DNA of 64,000 nt from Symbiodinium natans. Taxonomy: Eukaryota; Sar; Dinophyceae; Suessiales; Symbiodiniaceae. The first letter of the stretch is position 1, and each line of letters starts with the position of its first letter. Below the pieces are notes generated by a model. That model ran no database searches and had not been told where the DNA came from. It saw nothing but the letters and a program-made list of their open reading frames with translations. The DNA lies in contig CAJNDS010002567.1 of assembly GCA_905221605.1 (NCBI GenBank), positions 1-64,000 of the forward strand, in the 5' to 3' direction. A program made the translations under genes and the position numbers. This document shows, piece by piece, positions 10,260 to 18,469 of this stretch.

Positions 10260-12145
10260 CGAAGACGGCGTGTCTCTCATCCTACCACATACCACAGTGG
10301 TATTGCTTTGGTCACATGTCACCGCCCCAAGCCCATGAAAATGCTCTTGGGCAGAGGTGGGGCCTTGCAATGTAAGCCCTTGACATCGATCGTTCGTGAC
10401 CTGGTGGTGAGGGCAAGCAGCTTCTCTGCCTCGGGTCAAACCGTAGGAAAAGCATACATGTAAAGAATGCGAAAACGTTTCATTACCTTGAGAAAGCCGC
10501 CAGTTTTGCAACTAAGCTTCTTGGAAGACTGGGGGTCCACTGACTCCTTCTTTGCCATCCCTCTCTTCCTTCAGCAGAGGCCAAAGCTGAGCCGTGGCTC
10601 TGCCAAGGCAGAAAGTTCGGAGGGTGCATGTGTTTTCTATTTTGCAATTCTAACTCTAACCATGCACAGACGGTGCTCCTGGCAAGCCACGCTGCATGTC
10701 AGTGAAAAGTCTTTACTACCCATGGCCAGCGCGCGGGTGCGCGGCAACTTCTCCGACAGCACCTACGGCGGCAAAGCACGAGTTCCTCATGTCACAGTTC
10801 TGGAAGCTCCAGCTAGACACGTTCTTACACGTTCATGCAAGATCAAGAATGATGGAAGGCCCGGAAGAATGAGAAAAAACAGTCCGCAAACCAACCACCT
10901 TCAGGTCTGCAGCCCGACAACGTTCTTCGGATTCTTGGAAGACGATCTGAACACGATGGCCTTGCAAAGGCCGCGAGCGCCACTGTGTCTTTACGACTCT
11001 GAACACTGTGTCCAGTCGAAAATCACACTCCGAGCGGGGCAAGCTTCGTCCTACAAGCAGCATATCTTCAGTTGCTTGCCTTCATTGGTCACGCCAGCCA
11101 CAATGGCAAGCCTTCGTCCAAAGCTTCGATGCTGGTCGACACAGGCCAGCGTCAAGGGCTGCTTCATCAAGTTGCCATCCTGCGTGCGAGATGGTGCAAG
11201 GTCTCACGTGACCACACCAGGCACAAGGGTAAGAGGCACGTGGGTCAGAACAATCCTGAGATTCCGCCGAGTACACGAGCAACTCCAAGCCGGGGCCATG
11301 CATGGCTTTAACGTGTGAAAAACTCTAAACCTTTGTGTAACTGAATGCTCATCGTTATTTGCCAATGCACGGTGCAACCCCTTACACGATGCTTAGGCGT
11401 TGCTCCTCTTCACGTCCTGATAACAAGGCCCATATGACCCCCTCCAGCTATAGAAGCCCTGTCAAACCCGCAAATTGACGGTTTGAGCCGATGGCCAAAT
11501 AGTCCAGCTCAGCACAAGTCACAAGTCACAAGACGAGAAACAAGACACTTTCTAAGCTTCTAAGCCCCATCCTACATGGAAGCGATCATCAGTTGCGCTG
11601 CCTTCAGCCCCGAAACCTTGTGCGAAAAGAAAGTTCTAAAAAAAGTCAAAAGGCGCGAAACCTTTTGCATTCAACGACATCTGGCTCGGCTAGCTCTTTA
11701 GTTTCCGAATTTCGCCTCGTATGGAAGTGAAGGCTGAGATGCCGCACTGAAGACGCTGTTCTTTCTCTCGCTCTTTTTGTGCCCGGGAAGGGCTTTTTGC
11801 GCCGCTTTCTCACAAGCTCTTCTGAATGTACCTAAAACTGTTATGAACTTGAGAAAACTTGGGAGATCATTGAAGGGACGCTTCCGAAAAGTCGTCTCCT
11901 CCCGTGCAGGACAATTCCAGCAAGAGATGCCGGATCTTCTCGGCATAGCGGATCAACCGACCGCATTAATCACACGGATCATGATACATTAACAATTCTG
12001 TACTAATTCTGAGGGCTTTCTTCAAATCCATATTATCCTAGTTTTCAATGTAGACATAATCTTGCTCAAATTTAAGTCAGCCGGGCTCTGCAAGCACGAG
12101 CCGATATCTAATGAGCTCAGATCTGTCTATTTCCGTCTGTGTCAA
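10260..12145. other. No assigned gene; open frames on both strands
   Basis: A 283-codon plus-strand frame spans 10467-11318, with a shorter coding-like minus-strand frame opposite (10833-11063, with RVQIVFQESEERCRAADLK). At 11698-11992 both strands are open as well: plus VMNLRKLGRSLKGRFRKVV, minus FRRACEKAAQKALPGHKK. Nothing matches a family I know, and neither strand has clear partner exons. From 11320 to 11700 no exon is visible. Confidence 0.3.
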
Positions 12146-12149
12146 GATA

Positions 12150-12282
12150 TCCCCCTCACCTCTCTCTCTGTCTCTCATGTCCTTCTCCACTCTCTAGCAT
12201 CTCTCTCTCTCTCTCTCTCACTCACTCTCTCTCTCTCTCTCTCACTCGCTCTCACCTCCCCCTCTGTCTCTTTTTTTTCTCG
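12150..12282. repeat. CT microsatellite
   Basis: Runs of CTCTCT and TCTCACTC fill the interval, ending in an eight-T run. Translated frames through it (poly Leu-Ser) are artefacts. Confidence 0.9.
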
Positions 12283-12310
12283 GAGGGCGTGGGGGCCGGG
12301 CCGCCGGGCG

Positions 12311-12625
12311 TCATCGCCCGCCCTGTTTCCGGAGCGGTGTTCTGGTACAGTTGGAACCATTGGTGTGTCTCTGCAGGCCATTCCCTTTGCGGCTGTCAAA
12401 CTCAATCAGGATGCCCTTTGCCTTCAGCGTCTCGTGTGGCTCGAGCGACTCCATCTGCAAGAGATCTTGCAGTGGCACTGTGTACATGGGAAAGCGCATG
12501 GGAGCCTCCTCGTCTGCCCCATGCAAGGATCGGGCAAAAAGCTCCAAAGGCGTCAGGGGTGTGCGCGGTCCGCATTGGCAGCTCGACATGCTTTGACAAC
12601 TCGAGCAACAGTTTACGCAGCGCAA
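12311..12625 (-). CDS. Unrecognised exon with an L.PHE.L..KG.L.EFD pattern
   Basis: One minus-strand frame reads TPLELFARSLHGADEEAP, then MYTVPLQDLLQMESLEPHE, then LKAKGILIEFDS. The pattern (aromatic, V/P, D-L-L, P-H-E, G-x-L-x-E-F/Y-D) recalls, from memory and unverified, a large dinoflagellate family of unknown function in which it is followed by an FVSHQW segment. I cannot find that next segment to the left, where the CT microsatellite begins. A second frame at about 12608-12530 (LLLELSKHVELPMRTAHTP) also looks coding and may be the previous exon. No start or stop can be assigned. Confidence 0.5.
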   Translation of the reverse strand: MRCVNCCSSCQSMSSCQCGPRTPLTPLELFARSLHGADEEAPMRFPMYTVPLQDLLQMESLEPHETLKAKGILIEFDSRKGNGLQRHTNGSNCTRTPLRKQGGR

Positions 12626-12815
12626 CCCCGAGCCGAAAACGCTTGCAGGTTGGGAAATTGCATCCAGTAAAGCGATCTTACGTAAATGGCGTCTACAAGT
12701 CTACAGATATATACCTGTAACAGTGTTGAAGCCTTGTGTCCTCATTAAGCGGAATGCGAACGTTACTGCAATCGTTGGCGCTGCAGGTCTTCAGGAAGAT
12801 CCTGCGACAAGCTTA

Positions 12816-14399
12816 CTAGAGTTCCCAGCCCAATGGATCAAGGGGTGCACAAGTTGAGTGGTGCAGATCCAGCTTCTCTCGGCACGCAGGGCTCCAGACT
12901 TTTTGTACATCTTGTCTCGTCACGGAGAGCTCCACTGGCTGATCCGCCAAGATGTTGCGCTGCCTCCTGTGCTCTCGATTACTCCGGTCCAGCGGCCCCG
13001 CAAAGAAATGCAGAGGTTGGTCCTCCCGCGAAGTGACTCTGCTGTCTGAGCAAGCCGATCCAGGTTAGCTCGACGTTGGTCTCGCCGCTTTTGGGCCTGC
13101 CGGCACTAAAGTATGCAAGCAGCTGGCATCTCTGAAGGAATGCTTGACAAGATGCCTCCGCTGGCCAGCGCAACCCCAAAAGCACGCGATTCATCGGCGT
13201 GATGGCCTTGCAGCCAGAACTCTATTGCTGTTTACAAAGTTCCAGAGGCTTGCAAGGGCTCAGGGGTTCGGACGGCATCGATTTGCCGTAAACGGGCCTC
13301 AGCTTTTCTTTGTGCATCGCGGAGTGTTTGCACGGTACTCTCGAGTCGACCCTCACACACTTCCGTGTAAAATCATCATAAGATGCTGGCAATGTACCCC
13401 GGTGCTGCATCAATCGCGCCCAAGCGCAGAAGATCGTAAGTGACTCCGCGATCCACCCGAAGTTCCTCGAGCAAAGGCGGCAGTTTTCCGTGAGATCCGT
13501 GAGCTTTTGGGTGAAGTCTCGTGTTCTGGAGCTTGGATGAGCGTAAACTAACAACAATCAGTAACTCAGCCGCGGAGAAATGACAGACCGACCTGGCAAA
13601 GTCCAGCCTTGGCCAGCTTTCGAAGAGATTCTCCGCGTGCTCCCTGCGCATCTTGGAAGCACACAAATGGTTCCAGAATGTCCAGACACATTGACCGCGC
13701 CTTCTCACCGTGACAACACGGCACAATGGCAAAGCTGACATGTGCTTGCAAGCACTCTTGAATCAGCTCATCCGCAAGGACGCCACAGGTGTGACATGCT
13801 GTGACAGCAGCTTCTACGGCTTCCACCCCAGTTTCCGCCAAGAGCTGTCGCAGCCAGCCGGCACATCGCAGGTCCACATGGCGATGCTGGATCAAGGCGT
13901 CAGGGGCCCAGGCTGCTCGGAGATTCGAGAAACCTTTGGGCTGGTAAATATCTGCAACAATGGCCTGCTTAATGCGGCCGCTCGCAAGGAAGGCTAGAGC
14001 GATGCCTCCGTGACCACCTGCGGCATCCACCAACAGTGTTTTGTCTCCAAGCAGGCGCCTGGTACAACGGTGGAATGCCAAGCATTCCCTAATTTCTTTG
14101 ATCGGCGGTCTTGGGGAAGCACATCTGTGCCAAGCTCGGAGCAATGTTCTCTCAAAGCGCCCTTGTTGCGTCTCCTTTCCTGCAGGTTCTGCCTGTCCTT
14201 CCATCAAAGCCCTCTGCTGACGCCGCTTCCATGTCCACTGCCAGCTGAATCTTGGTAGAGTACCGGGCCGAAGGTGCCGAAGGCCACAGCTCCCTTCGGG
14301 CCTGGTGAAGCAGCTACGCCCGCTCGGATAGCTCGGCCAAGTGCGCTCACATGGCATGAAGCCATGCATTGTGCAACTGATGATGCCCATGATGCGCAT
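12816..14399 (-). CDS. SAM-dependent methyltransferase, PF13679-like, with one long uninterrupted exon
   Basis: From an ATG at 14399 a frame stays open for 277 codons (to 13566). It carries the family landmarks: VDAAGGHGG (residues 124-132, SAM-binding motif I), an acidic end of strand 2 in IVADIYQ, VTACHTCGVLADEL (about 199-212) and FAIVPCCHG (223-231). After about residue 245 the coding frame seems to change. A further segment at about 13500-13390 reads LRVDRGVTYDLLRL and GAIDAAPGY, which fits the C-terminal part of this family. More coding-like pieces follow (QKRRDQRRANLDRLAQTAES near 13100-13030; RQRNILADQPVELSV near 12975-12920), ending in a TAG at 12816. The neighbour at 7.8-10.25 kb has the same fold but its core is cut by introns. 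The true start may lie at a later ATG. Confidence 0.66.
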
Positions 14400-14824
14400 G
14401 TAGGCTCAAGCTTGGAACATGCCCCAGAAACGGAAGATGACGGAAGTCTCTCTCTTTAGGATTCTGCGAGCCATTGCATGCTTAGTAGGCCTAGCCAAGC
14501 CAAGACTTGCTGGGGTGCAAGTCTGTTGAGCGCCAAGAGAAAAGATCAATCACACGACTTTCAAACGTAGCATGACATGACTTGGCCTGAAGGATGGCAA
14601 GAACCCATTCAGACATATTCAGACTCACATGAATCAGCGCTTGTTTTTGACCATAGAGAAACTTTGCCGCGGAGCTCCACCCAGAGAAGCAATGGCCTCA
14701 GGCACAAGTTCTGTTTGCGGAAGTACACGCATCTGCACCCCAGCTTCAGTGCATGAGGCTCGCATGGCATTCAATGTGTGCAGGCAAAGGCAGGCTTTTG
14801 CGGCTCACCGCCCCCGACCATAAT

Positions 14825-15669
14825 CTACCTGCTTCGCGACCTGCAACAGATTGGGTTTTTGTTCGCTCTCTGTTCAGACTTCAGCAACGAAGACCTCGCA
14901 GCGATGCAGATGCTCATCGAGGTAGTGTTGCAGGATGACGATGGCATGAGAGCCTGCAGCCGAAGCATCGGGCAGGGCACTTCGCATGGGATGTGCGAGC
15001 AGACGGGAGCACCTAACAGAGTGGTGCCACCCAGGGAAGCGCGCACAATGTCTGCTTGCATAGTGTGCGCCACCTGCGAGTTTGGAACCACTAGCGGGGT
15101 GATGTAGCTGCGATGCTCCATGCTCAACGCATGCCGCGCCAACTTCCAGTCAAATTGTTCACTTATGTCAAACATAAGTGCACCTCTTCGTAGGCCTGGA
15201 CATCATCGGGCCCGAAGCCGCGGTGGTCACCCACTACAGCCACGATGCCCACCAAGTCCTTCCTGGCACCAACACGCAACGTGCAGAACAGCCCACGCTG
15301 TTCTACTTTTGTGGCCTGGCAATCTGTTTGAGCACTTCGGCTATTGGCTCTCCCTCTGCATCCAGCATGAGCATGACCTGTATCCGTGCGAGAGTTCTGA
15401 TGCTTTTACATCCTACTCTGACGCCACTCTCTGCAGCTGACGTGATTCTCGCGTACTTGCTCACGTACTTCAGCCGAGTAGCCACACGAGCTTCGACTGG
15501 CTCTGTGGCCTTCTTCTTCAGTGCGGCCTCCCCAGGTTTGGACATGCCGATGTGTCGGAAATGATGAGAAGTGCCCAAAGAGAGCTTTCAGTCTAAAAGC
15601 GCGGGGGTCACGAAGCGCGGCCTTGAGGGCGGCCTTCGTGGTCCGCTCCTTCACCTCCAAGCCCCTCAA
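14825..15669 (-). CDS. Unrecognised multi-exon gene
   Basis: Three minus-strand frames in succession look coding. About 15669-15560 reads LEVKERTTKAALKAALRD. About 15540-15305 reads KATEPVEARVATRLKYVS, then RIQVMLMLDAEGEPIAEVL. About 15175-14985, from an in-frame ATG, reads FDISEQFDWKLARHALSME, HRSYITPLVVPNSQVAHTM and ADIVRASLGGTTLLGAPV. The frame remains open to 14825, where the last part looks like intron or tail. I recognise no family. The frame changes between blocks fit the short-intron pattern of the confirmed genes nearby. Confidence 0.45.
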
Positions 15670-16640
15670 GTTTGAAGCGCACCAGGCCTTGCAGGGGGGG
15701 AGACGCGAGGGGGTAAGTTGATTTCAACTGGAATTAGGGACCTTCTAGGGATGGCTTTAGAGGGTTTTGATGAAAGCGCTGCCTCCGGGTCCTCCTCCGG
15801 GTCCGGCAAACCTCTCCCCGCAAAGTAAGACTCGAAGGCCTCGAAGACCCGTGATGCCAAGCGTGGTTCATCTGGCACGAGTCCTCTAGAAGAGGGGTCA
15901 TGTTGCCTTACCATACTTTCTGAATCTTGCCAAGGCATTTGCGTGGGGCTGCAGTGACTTTCTTGACAGCTCCGTGCCTCGGGCCAAGGCGCCCGAAACT
16001 TCGAGGGTGTGGTTGCTGGCTTCAAAGGACAAGCAGACCTGTACGGTGCGGTTGTGTAAGAGCACGTAAGAGCTAAAGGGGGTGAAATAGGGCGTTTAAG
16101 CTGCATCCATATAGGTTCTACGTGGAGGTTTGCCTGCGTGTTGCGCCGCAGCCCTTGGCTCCGGAAAAGGGCCGCAGAGACGCAGCGGAGGCCCACGTCG
16201 GCACGGCCGCAGGCACGAGGGTTCTCGGCCTGAAACCTTGGCTCTTCGTAACGGGCTCCTGCTTCAGGCTGAGTTGAATCCTTCCTGTTGCCCTTCGAGC
16301 AGCGTTTCCGCGTTCGCCCGTTGGAGGGGCAGCAGGAAGCGCCGCCAGAAACAGGGCAGATGAGGCCTGCCATATTCACAGAGAAGATGACCGCAGAGAG
16401 GCAGAGGAAGAGAACTGTCAAACAGGACACGAAGAATTCTCTGCATGAAGGCTGTTGAAAAGACGTGGTTTTAAGCGGAGCTTGTGCGGCACATCGGCCT
16501 CGTGCCGTCACAAGGCAAGAAGCGCTCCGAGGGCTTGGCGCCGAAGGTGCAGCGCTTCGTCGTGTGGCCAACCTGTTGCACGGCTTTTGAGAGAGCTTCG
16601 AGTCCTGGAAGAAGAGCTTTCGAATTGGGCGCAAGGCCAA
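15666..16640 (-). CDS. Long minus-strand frame, unrecognised, possible membrane segment
   Basis: The frame stays open for 324 codons. The left end has good coding composition (LVPDEPRLASRVFEAFESYF, then AGRGLPDPEEDPEAALSSK). The middle is Arg/Cys/Pro-rich and less convincing. One hydrophobic run, CLTVLFLCLSAVIFSV, could span a membrane. The apparent first codon is TTG, so the true start is unknown. The left end may be an upstream exon of the 14.8-15.67 kb gene, since the two frames meet. Parts of the frame may be intron. Confidence 0.35.
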   Translation of the reverse strand: MALRPIRKLFFQDSKLSQKPCNRLATRRSAAPSAPSPRSASCLVTARGRCAAQAPLKTTSFQQPSCREFFVSCLTVLFLCLSAVIFSVNMAGLICPVSGGASCCPSNGRTRKRCSKGNRKDSTQPEAGARYEEPRFQAENPRACGRADVGLRCVSAALFRSQGLRRNTQANLHVEPIWMQLKRPISPPLALTCSYTTAPYRSACPLKPATTPSKFRAPWPEARSCQESHCSPTQMPWQDSESMVRQHDPSSRGLVPDEPRLASRVFEAFESYFAGRGLPDPEEDPEAALSSKPSKAIPRRSLIPVEINLPPRVSPPARPGALQT

Positions 16641-16806
16641 AAAGGGTCTTAGATGGTCTTAGTCTGACTGCAATTGGCTTAACATGTGACTGAGGACATG
16701 TTGGGACTGACCCTCACGCCTTGCCGCAGTGGTTGCACCCTTCCAAGTTTGCTTTCGGGCAGTCGCTGACCCTGGCGCAGGTGCATCCGGCACACTATGT
16801 GGCACA

Positions 16807-17185
16807 CTATGAGAAGACGCCAATGCTGCAACATCCCAGCCTATGTCCTTTCTCTCCGCAGCGGCTGCATGGCCAGCGGAATTCTACAGAGTTCCTTTGC
16901 TCTGGCATCAGGCCGTCGACGTGGTGCATGCCCTCCTTCTCGATTCGTTGTCGCTTTCTGGGAGGTGTGGAGCTCGCTGCGGGCTCTGTCATACTGCACC
17001 AGGCTGGCCTGATGCAATGCTGTATCTTGCAGACTCCTGCCGTGCATAAGAACCGAAGATGTGCCGACGCGGTACAGTGCGCAAGCCATGCTCTCAAGAT
17101 CTGCCAGGCGGGGCATTCGCCGCCTTGCAACACTGGCAAGCCCGCCGGAACCCAGCAAGGAAAATAACTGAAGTAAGTAAGCCAA
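16807..17185 (-). CDS. Possible zinc-knuckle (CCHC) protein fragment
   Basis: In one minus-strand frame (17139-16807, 110 codons) a basic stretch, PPRKRQRIEKEG, is followed by CSRCGEKGHRLGCC at residues 91-104. This fits C-x2-C-x4-H-x4-C, the retroviral-type zinc knuckle used for binding single-stranded nucleic acid. A second frame over the same DNA (17185-16841) also looks coding (LADLESMACALYRVG; ALHQASLVQYDRARSELH). One may be the exon and the other a shadow, or both may be exons split by a short intron. The match is short and could be chance. Confidence 0.3.
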
Positions 17186-17392
17186 GTGAACTATTCAAAA
17201 TAACTAATAAGTAAGTACAGTAGTTAAACTAATTGAAGTAATCAAAAGGAAATAAGCCAGCAGAATGTAAATGCCGATATGCGAGCGCAAGGGGCTTCCG
17301 CAAAACGTGCAGCAAGGCGGAGCCTCGCGAAAGGAAAGCAATTCCCCTGGAACCCATGGGCCACGGCCGTCTTTTCTGGGATCACATAGGGA

Positions 17393-17611
17393 TCAAACTG
17401 AGTAGAGGTTCGATGACTGCTCGATCAGTTCTGGCTTTACATACAAGAATGATGCTTGGATGTCTTTTGGCTGGCCGCAGTGTGTGAAGTCGATATCAAG
17501 CCTGTTATTACCTGCAATCAGGAAGCGAGATCTGGAGTTCGTCTGCAGCTCCTTCTCCGAAGGTCGGGTCTCGGCGCATGCTGGATTACGTGAGGCTGAG
17601 GATTCTTTCAA
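17393..17611 (-). CDS. Unrecognised exon; the opposite strand is also open
   Basis: The minus-strand frame reads RSRFLIAGNNRLDIDFTHC and KDIQASFLYVKPELIEQSS with ordinary coding composition. The overlapping plus-strand frame 17460-17759 contains SYVGFRNTFVAAVDDLRP, where an RNTFV-type start is something I associate (from memory) with dinoflagellate proteins. Only one is likely real. I favour the minus strand because it matches the direction of the neighbouring genes, but weakly. Confidence 0.3.
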   Translation of the reverse strand: MKESSASRNPACAETRPSEKELQTNSRSRFLIAGNNRLDIDFTHCGQPKDIQASFLYVKPELIEQSSNLYSV

Positions 17612-18469
17612 AATGCCATCGTACTCGCATTCCTACGTTGGCTTCAGAAATACATTCGTTGCGGCTGTTGATGACCTGAGGCCTGTTCAGCCGGCAGCTT
17701 TTGCAAACGAGACTCTTGGGAGAAGTGCCTGCTTGGATATGCGCAAAAGCAGTAGCTGAGCTTGTCTTGTGCAGGATATTTGTTTTGTACGTGGGGGGTT
17801 GGGGGTTTAGGGAGTATAGGCTTCAAGAGTTCAATGCTTTCGCACTTCGTTGGACTCCCCGCCTTGAGTGGGATCTTTTGGAAAGTCATGTCGCATGTAT
17901 TGTTAAAATACGTATTGGTCCAGTTCCACCTGTTAATTAGCCAGCATGCCTACAGCAAGATGGGCCAGTGTCTACATGCGTGTGCAAAAACAACCACGGC
18001 AGGGACTGTCTTGCAAATTGGCCACAGATCGAGCGACCAAGGGCCACGCAACCTCATCCATTTCCATGGACCACCTTACCGGAAGTTGTTCTGCATCTGG
18101 CAAAGAGCCTCTGCAGTCGTGGATATTTTCAATATTCATGGGAGGCAATTGCAGAACGTCTGATGATGCGTATCGTACGTTCGCCAGTGGAAACTACGAG
18201 TATCGTGGAGAATGTATGCTGCGGGCCAGTGGCGGTACCATTTCAGAAGCGGCTCCTGCCAGGGGTCTTCCATAAGAAGGCTGTGGCTCTGCTGTGGGGA
18301 GCACGTGGGAGCACTGCTTCCTTGTCGCGAACAGCCTCGAGCGACCGAAAGATGTCCATGATCTGAGCTAGGCGGAGGATGGATGGCCCTATGGGTTCCG
18401 CGTAGGAATCTGATCGAGCTTGCGGGTGTGTTGTGTCCGGACCGTACACGAAAGTTTCGCAGGAGGATG

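Noticed and set aside
12062-12720. Two plus-strand frames of about 200 codons
   Set aside because: Both run through the CT microsatellite (poly Leu-Ser) and lie opposite a better minus-strand exon.
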